Shown: piece by piece, positions 6,817 through 13,805 of the stretch
Position numbering within the stretch: the stretch's first letter is position 1
How the letters are laid out: every line of letters starts with the position of its first letter
IMG/VR virus record: IMGVR_UViG_3300031962_000006
Coordinates: 1 to 45,048 of that record
DNA: 45,048 nucleotides
Strand: one strand, 5' to 3'
DNA from: a virus
The notes under the pieces: generated by a model
Database searches by the model: none
Seen by the model: the letters and a program-made list of their open reading frames with translations, nothing else
Told to the model about the DNA's origin: nothing
Program-made: the position numbers and the translations under genes

Positions 6817-7268
6817 TGGTTGAAGCTACTTATTACGGGTGGTTGATATTTCGTAATGGGGCAACACGTACCTATGAGGTAGTGTTTGCTCCAAATCTTA
6901 CTCAAAATATAATTTCCCCTGATTACTTTGTCCCTTGGCAAATAAGTAATGATGGTGGGGGTAATCCCGATTTTTTCTCATACAATTATTTGGGAGATCC
7001 TAATACCCAAACAATAACCTATTCTACTTACAGTCAACCAAGTCCTTCAGCTTCACCGGAACCAGATAATGTTATGTCGTTACTTTTAGGGGTACCGAAT
7101 TATTTTCCGGATATTTTTACCGTAGCTTCGTTCGTAAAACTATTCCCCGATACAGCCTATTTGAGTCTACGCCAATCATTTTGGGCGAACATACAAAACC
7201 CTATTCCTTTGAATTGGATTCAGAATATACAAAATTGGTGTCACTGGTACGATGTGGATATAATATAG
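6813..7268 (+). CDS. hypothetical protein
   Basis: A 151-residue protein rich in Tyr, Phe, Pro, Asn and Trp (YYGWLIFRNG near the start, WCHWYDVDII at the end), suggesting a compact beta-rich fold. Its ATG overlaps the upstream stop as ATGA, so it is translationally coupled to the beta-helix protein and may act with it. No family recognised. Confidence 0.6.
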   Translation: MMVEATYYGWLIFRNGATRTYEVVFAPNLTQNIISPDYFVPWQISNDGGGNPDFFSYNYLGDPNTQTITYSTYSQPSPSASPEPDNVMSLLLGVPNYFPDIFTVASFVKLFPDTAYLSLRQSFWANIQNPIPLNWIQNIQNWCHWYDVDII

Positions 7269-7287
7269 GGGGTTCTTGAGAAAAAAT

Positions 7288-9885
7288 ATGAATAGAAAAT
7301 TCTTAGCATTATTATTATCCTTATTCTTTGCTATGCCGGTATTTGCTCAACAAAGCCAGAATAATGCAGGCTGGCCAATACCAACAATCCCTGTGCCATT
7401 GGGACCAAATGGAGATTTCCTGCAGAGTCAAGGACCAGGGATGCCCCTCACTTGGTCGCCTTCTTCTGGAGGCGGGACAGTAACACAAATCAACACAGCC
7501 AACGGTGTTAGCGGTGGTCCTATTACCACCATGGGCACAATCACCCTGTCCAAGATAGCCAACAATACCGTGCTTGGAAACATTAGTGGAGGCTTGTTTT
7601 TCCCGGTAGCTTTAAATCAGGCACAATTGACAGGGATGCTAAACCAATTTGATACAGCTTCAACAACCCAAGGGGTCGTAGCTGGAAGTAACGGGTTGGA
7701 TAATACGCACTTCCTGAGAGCAGATGGTACATGGGCTGTACCTCCGAGTAGCGGCACAATCAATGCCGGATTGACAGGACAGTTAACTTATTACGCATCA
7801 AATGGCACAACGGTATCCGGTGATGCGAATGCCACGGTGAATAATGGACAGTTAACGCTAGGGCAAGCCGTCGGACCAGTAGGCGGAAGTCTCGTCTTAT
7901 ATGGTGCTACTAGCGGAACCGATACAATTGGTGTACCTGCAGTGGCTGGTGCGGGAACAGTCTTTAATTTTCCTGCTAATAACGGAACAAATAATTATCC
8001 TTTAGTTACCGATGGATCTGGTAATTCTTCATGGGCACTTTTAACGGTACCTGGTGGAGGAACTGGATTATCAAGTCTGACTGCACACAATACTTTGGTT
8101 GGATCTGGCACAGCCCCAGTGACTTTGGTCGCGCCATCTGCAACTTCTGGTATCCCTTATATATCTAATGGTGTTGCAGCAGATCCAAGCTTTGGCACTG
8201 CAGTTGTGGCTGGGGGAGGCACCGGGCAGACAAGTTTAACAATTCATGATCTCCTGATTGGTAATGGCACATCGCCCGTAACTCTGTTGGCTCCAAGTGC
8301 CACAGTGGGAGCGTTGCTATTATCGGCAGGAGCCGCTTCAGATCCTGCTTATGCAACCGCTGCATCAATAGTTGCCGGACAGCTATCACTTGGTAATTCG
8401 CCGAGCGGTGGTAGTATCGTTCTACATGGTGCTACTTCTGGTACTGCTTCAATAACTGTTCCAGCGGTGGCGGGTGCGGTGACATTTGCTTTACCTGCTA
8501 ACAATGGTACAAACAATTATGCTTTAACCACCAACGGGACAGGGGGTACCTTCTGGACCCAGGTTAGTTTAACTGCCGGTGTTACAGGAGTATTACCGAT
8601 AGCCAATGGTGGCACTAATAATGGTACTTTGCCTGTAACAGCTGGTGGTGTTGTCTATACAGATGGTACAAAACTGCAGAATACGGGTGCAGGCACTTCT
8701 GGGCAATTCCTGCAATCTACGGGTGCTGGAACCCCAATCTGGACTTCTAGTACCGGTACTTTCGGTGGCAACGGTGCTGATGGCGCTATATCTAATCCGG
8801 TAGCAGCAACCGCTCCATTCCAAGTAGATGCTACTACTTGGTCACTGACCGGAGCAAATACTTACACTTTAACTGGCACTCCAACAATCATTAATTGCAA
8901 CTCTACATTTACCCTTGGTGATGGCAGTAATGCATCTACGATAACTGTTGCTACCGGTACTGGTGCTAGTGGTGGAATAGGAGGTACTAATGCATTTCCT
9001 CAAGCAGGCTCGTCTGGTGGAGGTCCTGGATTTGGGGGAGGCAATGGCAGCTCGAATGGCGGCGGCGGCGGCGGCTCCGGAGGAGGCGGTGGTGGAGGAT
9101 TTGGCGGTCTTGGAGGATTAGGTGGAGGACAAACCGATAACATATCTGGTGGACAGGGTGCCACTTATCAAGCTTGGATAAATGGTGGTAGTGGTGGTGG
9201 TGGTGGTGCAGGTAACTCCGGCTCAGGAGCGGGGGGAGCTGGTGGTGGTGGTGGTGGTAGCGTAGTAGTCTGTACAGCTGGCGCTATTAACTGCCAAGCC
9301 GTATCAGTTATTAATTGTCTGGGTGCTGCTGGATCTGGAGCGGCTCAAGGCGCTGGTGGTGGTGGTTCGGGTGGTTTAGTATTCCTCGCTTCTCAAACTT
9401 CAACAACTGTCGCCGGGACTATAAATGTTAGTGGTGGTGCTGGCGGTAATGGTGGATCTGCTATTGCTGGAGGAGGAGGTGGTGGTGGTGCCGGACGTAT
9501 CGTATTCTGGGCACCAATAATTACGACCGCTGGGAGCACATTGACATTAAACGGCGGAGCAGCGGGCACTAACGGAGGTAGCGCAACAGGTTCTAGCGCT
9601 GGGGGCAATGGCTCCGCCCAGTCTATTATCGGGACTCCTAATTTGCCGATATTGACTTGGGTATTAACAAAGCCGGAGGGTGGACAATATATGGAGATGC
9701 TAACCAAGTTAGAAATTGCCAGTGGACATACTAAAAGCAATGTGGTTAACATTAGACAGAAAGATTTAGCCTGGAAAGCGGGGAAAACATTAGATGGCTT
9801 TGCGTATTACAATTTTGGTGACTACACTGGTACTACTTGTCTTGGGGTAGGGGATTCAGTGGAGGCAATGAAAAATGCTGCTTAG
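7288..9885 (+). CDS. fibre/adhesin with signal peptide and polyglycine domain
   Basis: An 865-residue protein. Residues 1-20 form a signal peptide ending VFA before Gln. A module with NNAGWPIPTIPVPLG and SQGPGMPLTW matches the 807-residue paralogue. Then come GGGTG repeats (GGGTGLSSLTAHNTLVG; GGGTGQTSLTIHDLLIG), as in tail-fibre shafts. Residues about 570-790 are dense in glycine runs, like the polyglycine sandwich of T4-type gp38 adhesins. The C-terminal 60 residues form a non-repetitive cap. I chose the ATG at 7288 over a TTG at 7276 because the signal peptide begins there. It is likely a receptor-binding adhesin. Confidence 0.72.
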   Translation: MNRKFLALLLSLFFAMPVFAQQSQNNAGWPIPTIPVPLGPNGDFLQSQGPGMPLTWSPSSGGGTVTQINTANGVSGGPITTMGTITLSKIANNTVLGNISGGLFFPVALNQAQLTGMLNQFDTASTTQGVVAGSNGLDNTHFLRADGTWAVPPSSGTINAGLTGQLTYYASNGTTVSGDANATVNNGQLTLGQAVGPVGGSLVLYGATSGTDTIGVPAVAGAGTVFNFPANNGTNNYPLVTDGSGNSSWALLTVPGGGTGLSSLTAHNTLVGSGTAPVTLVAPSATSGIPYISNGVAADPSFGTAVVAGGGTGQTSLTIHDLLIGNGTSPVTLLAPSATVGALLLSAGAASDPAYATAASIVAGQLSLGNSPSGGSIVLHGATSGTASITVPAVAGAVTFALPANNGTNNYALTTNGTGGTFWTQVSLTAGVTGVLPIANGGTNNGTLPVTAGGVVYTDGTKLQNTGAGTSGQFLQSTGAGTPIWTSSTGTFGGNGADGAISNPVAATAPFQVDATTWSLTGANTYTLTGTPTIINCNSTFTLGDGSNASTITVATGTGASGGIGGTNAFPQAGSSGGGPGFGGGNGSSNGGGGGGSGGGGGGGFGGLGGLGGGQTDNISGGQGATYQAWINGGSGGGGGAGNSGSGAGGAGGGGGGSVVVCTAGAINCQAVSVINCLGAAGSGAAQGAGGGGSGGLVFLASQTSTTVAGTINVSGGAGGNGGSAIAGGGGGGGAGRIVFWAPIITTAGSTLTLNGGAAGTNGGSATGSSAGGNGSAQSIIGTPNLPILTWVLTKPEGGQYMEMLTKLEIASGHTKSNVVNIRQKDLAWKAGKTLDGFAYYNFGDYTGTTCLGVGDSVEAMKNAA

Positions 9886-10396
9886 AATAATATTGATAGT
9901 CCTATTATTATCATGCCAACCGGCACGGGCGGATGGCACATGGTTGGAATTTACAGCAGGTAGTTCAACCCCTGCAACGGTTTGGACCGGGCAGAACGCT
10001 CCAGTCCCTGGCGTTAATATTGATACGAATGCCACTGTATTGCCTTGGACGCCACAAAATAATGACAACAACCCGCAAGATTATCAATTAAAAAACGGTG
10101 CTGTTGTGTATGCGCCACCGGTACCGCCCACACCTCCAACGCCTCATCCAGGCGCTAATCCGCAATTATTTATAGATAGTTGCGTTAGCGATTCGCAAGT
10201 ACAATCAATATTTTATCTATTAGCGCCTTATCAATACGCAATTACTCAGTATGGGATTGATCCGCAGGCGGTTCAGTTATTATGGAATCAACTTTGCATT
10301 CAGTATGGGGGTCAACAGGGTCCGCTGACTTCTCAGATCCAGCAGGTGATTGAGAAGTATGCGTCTCAGGCAGGCATGCCGCTGGTTGCTCAGTAG
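9875..10396 (+). CDS. exported small protein, signal peptide or lipoprotein
   Basis: A 173-residue protein. The N-terminus is MLLRIILIVLLLSC, then QPARADG: either a signal peptidase I site after ARA, or a lipobox-like LLSC making Cys14 lipidated. The middle is proline-rich (PPVPPTPPTPHP) and the C-terminal half is helical, with two further Cys. GGAGG precedes the ATG, which lies 11 bases inside the preceding gene, so it is coupled to the adhesin. A fibre chaperone, outer-membrane lipoprotein or spanin-like role are all possible. Confidence 0.6.
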   Translation: MLLRIILIVLLLSCQPARADGTWLEFTAGSSTPATVWTGQNAPVPGVNIDTNATVLPWTPQNNDNNPQDYQLKNGAVVYAPPVPPTPPTPHPGANPQLFIDSCVSDSQVQSIFYLLAPYQYAITQYGIDPQAVQLLWNQLCIQYGGQQGPLTSQIQQVIEKYASQAGMPLVAQ

Positions 10397-10442
10397 GATA
10401 AAGCACATCCAGATGTTCATCTATTGTCATCTCTTTGGTCAT
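10242..10442 (-). CDS. candidate small antisense gene
   Basis: A 66-residue frame starting MTKEMTIDEHLDVLYPTEQ, then a hydrophilic, Pro/Ser/Glu-rich tail. A perfect AGGAGG stands five bases before the ATG, and a good promoter (TAGACA-N17-TATCAT) sits just upstream of it. The last two thirds overlap the 3' end of the exported-protein gene in antisense. The control signals argue that something is translated here; the protein itself looks disordered and unknown. Confidence 0.42.
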   Translation of the reverse strand: MTKEMTIDEHLDVLYPTEQPAACLPETHTSQSPAGSEKSADPVDPHTECKVDSIITEPPADQSHTE

Positions 10443-10467
10443 GATTGCCTCCTAAGTGGCAACGAGG

Positions 10468-10496
10468 ATGATAATTGACAATAACCTTCTTGTCTA
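10468..10496 (-). promoter_or_regulatory. leftward promoter, overlaps the rightward one
   Basis: On the minus strand TAGACA (10496-10491), exactly 17 bases, and TATCAT (10473-10468) match sigma70 consensus at five of six bases each. Transcription would start near 10461 and lead directly into AGGAGG and the ATG at 10442. It overlaps the rightward promoter. Confidence 0.5.
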
Positions 10497-10503
10497 TTAG
10501 ACT
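10475..10503 (+). promoter_or_regulatory. rightward promoter of HTH regulator
   Basis: A perfect -35, TTGACA (10475-10480), a 17-base spacer and TAGACT (10498-10503) lie about 30 bases before the HTH gene. It shares sequence with the opposite promoter, so binding of polymerase at one should block the other. Confidence 0.6.
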
Positions 10504-10519
10504 TTTACTGTACAGTAAA
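10504..10519. promoter_or_regulatory. 16-bp perfect palindromic operator
   Basis: TTTACTGTACAGTAAA is a perfect 16-bp palindrome directly after the -10 box, covering the expected start of the rightward transcript and lying next to the -35 side of the leftward promoter. The 12-base core TACTGTACAGTA recurs at 44222-44233 in the origin region. It is likely the site of the HTH protein encoded just downstream, giving autorepression; this is inference. Confidence 0.68.
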
Positions 10520-10532
10520 TATTTAGGTAGAG

Positions 10533-10757
10533 ATGAATAAGGATCTTAATAGTCAAGTTATCGGTGCCGTTAAGCGATTATTGAAAGAGCGAAAGATAAC
10601 ACAGAGGCACCTAGCCGAAGTCATGAAAGTCACAGAATGCGAGATATCATTACTGATGACTGGCCGGCGTGGTTGGTCACTGCAAAGGTTATATATGTTA
10701 ATTCAAGCGACTGGATGTCAAGGAAGTCTTAATCCTCACGGTTTTCACTTTTCTTAG
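10533..10757 (+). CDS. Cro/CI-type HTH regulator
   Basis: A 74-residue protein. Residues about 7-60 form an XRE-family HTH: a first helix with VIGAVKRLLKERKI, then TQRHLAEVMKV, a recognition helix with CEISLLMTGRRGWSLQRL, and a closing helix. The size fits a Cro-like protein without an oligomerisation domain. It sits directly behind the palindromic operator and its promoter, so it probably binds there. The same core palindrome in the candidate origin suggests a second set of targets. Confidence 0.75.
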   Translation: MNKDLNSQVIGAVKRLLKERKITQRHLAEVMKVTECEISLLMTGRRGWSLQRLYMLIQATGCQGSLNPHGFHFS

Positions 10758-10765
10758 GAGCAATA

Positions 10766-11110
10766 ATGAGTAACATCATAATCCGACCGTGGAATGAAAC
10801 GCCGGGAGATCGTAGCCTAAGACAATTGGGGCATAAAACAACCGAACACGGCATCCTTGAAACCGGTATTACTGTTTGCGCCTCCGAGCTTCGCAAAGCG
10901 AGTGCGCCGATATTCTTAGCGAAGATAGCCCGAGCTTTGCAGAAGATAACCGATCAGATGGCTGATTTAAGATGGGATGATGAGAAAGTCTGCCTTACTA
11001 TTGGCATCCAGGTTCGCAATCACTGGGAGCAGGGACCAGACGGGGAATGGCACGAGGAGGGCGATCAGCGATGGTTGGACAAGGTAGCGAAGGACGCGAA
11101 AAAGAAATAA
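10766..11110 (+). CDS. hypothetical protein
   Basis: A 114-residue protein starting MSNIIIRPWNETPGD, with helix-rich middle (ELRKASAPIFLAKIARALQKI) and a charged Lys-rich end. TTAGGAG precedes the start, eight bases after the HTH gene, so the two are in one operon. No family recognised. Confidence 0.58.
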   Translation: MSNIIIRPWNETPGDRSLRQLGHKTTEHGILETGITVCASELRKASAPIFLAKIARALQKITDQMADLRWDDEKVCLTIGIQVRNHWEQGPDGEWHEEGDQRWLDKVAKDAKKK

Positions 11111-11271
11111 AGCCACCTGGTACGATGCCAAAGGACTATATGATACAGATGACGGCAATGATGGTAATGGCTAATTTATATAATTCTAGTTCAGGCAGGA
11201 ATGCGAAATATACAGCAAAAGTGGCTATGGATGCAGCAAAAGCGCTCTACAATGAGTGGATAAAGGGGTAA
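11071..11271 (+). CDS. small hypothetical protein
   Basis: A 66-residue protein starting MVGQGSEGREKEI, with a Met-rich helix (YMIQMTAMMVMANLY). GAGGAGGG lies about ten bases before this ATG. It overlaps the preceding gene by 40 bases, common in this genome. Another in-frame ATG at 11047 would extend the overlap. Function unknown. Confidence 0.5.
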   Translation: MVGQGSEGREKEIKPPGTMPKDYMIQMTAMMVMANLYNSSSGRNAKYTAKVAMDAAKALYNEWIKG

Positions 11272-11274
11272 GCG

Positions 11275-11484
11275 ATGGAATTTGTTTTTGATTGTGCGGT
11301 ATGTGGACAACACGATATTAGACAGCCTAGCGAGCCGCAACTAAAATATGTGGTAGATAAAGTAAGCGGTAGGGGAGCATCCTTACAATGCTGCAGAAAA
11401 TGCGCGGAGCAAATAGAAGCAAATGCCAAAGCCGAGAGAGAAAAAGCAGCAGCCGGAAGAAAACGCAAAACAGCTGCCAGCTGA
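11275..11484 (+). CDS. small zinc-ribbon protein
   Basis: A 69-residue protein. CAVCG at residues 7-10 and CCRKC at about 39-43 provide two Cys pairs for a zinc ribbon. A basic, Ala/Lys-rich helix forms the tail, which could bind nucleic acid. It overlaps the next gene by 62 bases. Confidence 0.58.
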   Translation: MEFVFDCAVCGQHDIRQPSEPQLKYVVDKVSGRGASLQCCRKCAEQIEANAKAEREKAAAGRKRKTAAS

Positions 11485-12052
11485 GCATCGAAGCCTTCAA
11501 AGCTATGACGACTTTGTAAATCTCATCGAATATACTATTAACGGTGTGTTTAATAAGACTGTTGCGCGTCAAGACGCTCACACTGTGGCAATTTTGACCG
11601 GTTATGGAATCCAAGCTCTCCGTGAAGCTCGTGGTGGACGGATGAAAATGTCAGTCTTTCTCAATGATATGCAGAAGGTTAAAGTGGAAGCTCTAAGCCA
11701 AGAAGAGATGGATCGCTTCTTACAAGGCGATGAAAACACTCAGATGGAAGTTTTACAACAGTTGAAAGGGCGTGGAGATATTGTAGAAGCGGAGGTTAAG
11801 GTAATACAGAAGCAAGAGCCTAAAGCCCGTTTAGATACAAAGATGATTGGTAAAATGTCTGGTGTTGAGCCAGATAAAGTAAGAGAGGCTCTAGCTGGTG
11901 AGGCAGTTGAACACAGCGCTAAATTAACTCACGAATGGACTCATTCATTAGGTGGTAATACACGCTTTTGTCTCAACTGCGGTATTGAGAAATCTTTCTT
12001 AGAGCCAAAAGATATGCAAACAGCTTGCAGTGGCGAATGGAACTTAATCTAA
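11423..12052 (+). CDS. hypothetical protein with C-terminal zinc-type motif
   Basis: A 209-residue protein. The first 25 residues are charged; residues about 28-75 are helical (DDFVNLIEYTINGVFNK, then an Ala/Gly helix); a Glu-rich region follows; the end has RFCLNCGIEK with CxxC and a later Cys and preceding His residues, a possible metal site. The start lies inside the preceding gene. Its place near regulators suggests an early or intermediate role. No family recognised. Confidence 0.6.
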   Translation: MPKPREKKQQPEENAKQLPAEHRSLQSYDDFVNLIEYTINGVFNKTVARQDAHTVAILTGYGIQALREARGGRMKMSVFLNDMQKVKVEALSQEEMDRFLQGDENTQMEVLQQLKGRGDIVEAEVKVIQKQEPKARLDTKMIGKMSGVEPDKVREALAGEAVEHSAKLTHEWTHSLGGNTRFCLNCGIEKSFLEPKDMQTACSGEWNLI

Positions 12053-12075
12053 AGGCTGCCCGAAGACAGCCTTTA
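12050..12075 (+). terminator. hairpin after regulatory operon
   Basis: TAAAGGCTG (12050-12058) and CAGCCTTTA (12067-12075) are perfectly complementary around an eight-base loop, beginning in the stop codon of the preceding gene. No clear T run follows, so it may be a rho-assisted or weak terminator, or an mRNA-protecting hairpin. Confidence 0.5.
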
Positions 12076-12146
12076 AACCGGAAAATAGCAATACTCATTC
12101 GTTAGCAACTAGAGAATAATACCATGATGAGTTAGAAAAAGAAAAT

Positions 12147-12174
12147 TGGACAAAAACTTCGAGGTGTATATACT
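12147..12174 (+). promoter_or_regulatory. candidate promoter
   Basis: TGGACA (12147-12152), a 16-base spacer and TATACT (12169-12174) each match consensus at five of six bases. It lies after the hairpin at 12050 and 28 bases before the RHH gene, and so may open the GNAT/internal-virion operon. Confidence 0.5.
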
Positions 12175-12201
12175 CTTATGTGATTATTGGAGATATAAGA
12201 G

Positions 12202-12408
12202 ATGTCAAAAAAAGTATTAATAGCTATGCACTCGGCAATGTTGCAACAGATTGACGAAATAATCAAGAAAGAGCATTCTACAAGATCGGAATGGATGCGG
12301 AAAGTATTACGTGAAGGTATAAACGATTGGCGCAAACAGCAAAAGGAGATTGGCAATGGTGGAACTAATCAGATTCAGCGGGTACCGGTTGAGGGGGCTA
12401 CCACCTGA
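12202..12408 (+). CDS. ribbon-helix-helix DNA-binding protein
   Basis: A 68-residue protein. The first strand (KKVLIAMHSAML) is followed by a helix (QQIDEIIKKEH) and STRSEWMRKVLREGINDW, the CopG/Arc-type RHH fold. Such dimers repress their own promoters; the promoter just upstream is the natural target. The C-terminal 15 residues overlap the next gene. Confidence 0.72.
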   Translation: MSKKVLIAMHSAMLQQIDEIIKKEHSTRSEWMRKVLREGINDWRKQQKEIGNGGTNQIQRVPVEGATT

Positions 12409-13276
12409 CCAAGCTATTTATAGATGGACGGCAATGCGGAATCAGGTGGAAAAGTATGTGCCGTATTTGCAGAATCTTCCATTAGGCTTTTATGCCGATG
12501 ATGTGTACAAGAACTTGCCTATTATTGACACTTTAATGGGCAAATTGCAAAATGGCGAAATTTATTTTGCCTTCACCGGGCAAAGATTCGTCGGCTTGGC
12601 TGCAATCACAGATATCGAATACGGGCGCAATGCATATATAGAAGCGATTGCCGCGCCGGAGTTTATCAAGAGTTTTGCTGTCGGTAAGGCAACTGGTGAA
12701 CTGATTACTTATGCATTTGCTGACTTTGGGGATGCTGGACTTGGTTTGAAGAAGCTTAAGGCTGGCGTGATGAAAGCGAACATGGGTGTACTGACCTGGC
12801 TGCAAAAAATAGGCTTTAACCCCGCCGGTATCTTACAAGGTGAAGTATTGCACATGGGTATCCCCCACGATATGATTCTCTTGGAATTGCTGAATCCCAA
12901 GTTCTTCAGCGTTGATAAGAGGATAATCTCAAATGACAGGCAGCGCACCGTCACCTCCCCAATACCTCCCGCTACCAGCTTACAGCCCGCCAGCGCCTCT
13001 GGCGCAAGCGCCGAATCCCAATTCGGTGATACCTCTGGCGATGACGCCGCTACAGATCGGGCAGGGGGGAGCGCAATTCGAGACAACATTACCTCAATGG
13101 TTGCAGCTGACGAATTACAATGGAACAGCGAACCCGTCGGCACCAGGGGGTCAGGGCGGACCGTTCGATCAGCAGCTGATACAACAGGCGGCGAATTGGT
13201 ACATGCAGAATCAGGTGCAGCCGCAGGTGTCCGCCGCTCAGTCGGCAATGCAAAACAGCGGGCAAAATTACGGTAG
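12356..13276 (+). CDS. GNAT-like acetyltransferase protein with overlapping tail
   Basis: A 306-residue frame. Residues 1-190 look like a GNAT-fold protein: strands with EIYFAFTGQRFVGLAAITD, a helix, and the late motif GVLTWLQKIGF, in which GNATs keep a Gly-Phe turn. AAGGAG precedes the ATG. The last 114 residues run out of frame over the next gene and are Ser/Thr/Ala-rich with no visible domain. Either the stop was lost or both frames are used. In podoviruses a GNAT-like protein often precedes internal virion genes. Activity is unproven. Confidence 0.6.
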   Translation: MVELIRFSGYRLRGLPPDQAIYRWTAMRNQVEKYVPYLQNLPLGFYADDVYKNLPIIDTLMGKLQNGEIYFAFTGQRFVGLAAITDIEYGRNAYIEAIAAPEFIKSFAVGKATGELITYAFADFGDAGLGLKKLKAGVMKANMGVLTWLQKIGFNPAGILQGEVLHMGIPHDMILLELLNPKFFSVDKRIISNDRQRTVTSPIPPATSLQPASASGASAESQFGDTSGDDAATDRAGGSAIRDNITSMVAADELQWNSEPVGTRGSGRTVRSAADTTGGELVHAESGAAAGVRRSVGNAKQRAKLR

Positions 13277-13805
13277 TTACGGTCCGGCATACACTGGGCA
13301 ATTAACCGCTCAGGGACAACAGCAGGCTTTCCAAGCGGCGCTGGCAGCTAATCAGCAAGAATATCAAGATGTATTAGCTGGTAGATCGTCTTATTTATCC
13401 GGTGGTCCACAAGTTGCACAGAATCAAAATCAGTTGGATATCCAACGTGGCATTGCTGTTGAGAATGCCAATCTGCAGAATGCTGCAATGGCTAATCAAT
13501 ACAATCTTGGTTCAGCTGGATTGCAAAATAACTACAATTTACAAGCTGGGGAGTATCCGAATCAATTCAATTTGAACAATTTTGGCAATCAACTAGCTAG
13601 TTATCAAGCACAACAACAGGGTTTACTAGGTGGCATCATGGGTGGTGGAATGTTGGCTACCACTCCCATACCTTCGAATAGTCTTGCTAGCGGGCTAGGA
13701 AGTTTCTTTGGTGGTGGTGGCGCTCCACTTGGTGGTGGTAGTGGCAATTCCTTCATCCAAGGAGCCGCAGATGCGTTTAGCAATGCTGCATTAGGAGCTT
13801 TCTAA
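12933..13805 (+). CDS. putative internal virion/ejection protein
   Basis: A 290-residue protein. The N-terminal 40 residues are proline-rich; the middle is extremely Gln/Asn/Ala-rich (such as QNQNQLDIQRGIAVENANLQNA) and helical; the C-terminus is Gly-rich with hydrophobic patches (GLGSFFGGGGAPLGG). These are traits of podovirus internal proteins ejected with DNA. It forms a string with the two larger genes downstream, joined by TAATG overlaps. Its start lies deep within the GNAT-like frame. Confidence 0.62.
   Translation: MTGSAPSPPQYLPLPAYSPPAPLAQAPNPNSVIPLAMTPLQIGQGGAQFETTLPQWLQLTNYNGTANPSAPGGQGGPFDQQLIQQAANWYMQNQVQPQVSAAQSAMQNSGQNYGSYGPAYTGQLTAQGQQQAFQAALAANQQEYQDVLAGRSSYLSGGPQVAQNQNQLDIQRGIAVENANLQNAAMANQYNLGSAGLQNNYNLQAGEYPNQFNLNNFGNQLASYQAQQQGLLGGIMGGGMLATTPIPSNSLASGLGSFFGGGGAPLGGGSGNSFIQGAADAFSNAALGAF

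Noticed and set aside
9393-9752. Pro-rich leftward frame opposite the polyglycine region
   Set aside because: Glycine codons read backwards give proline and alanine; it is a compositional shadow.
12709-13290. 193-codon leftward frame across the GNAT/internal-virion overlap
   Set aside because: No ribosome site or domain; stops are rare there because of the base composition of two sense frames.
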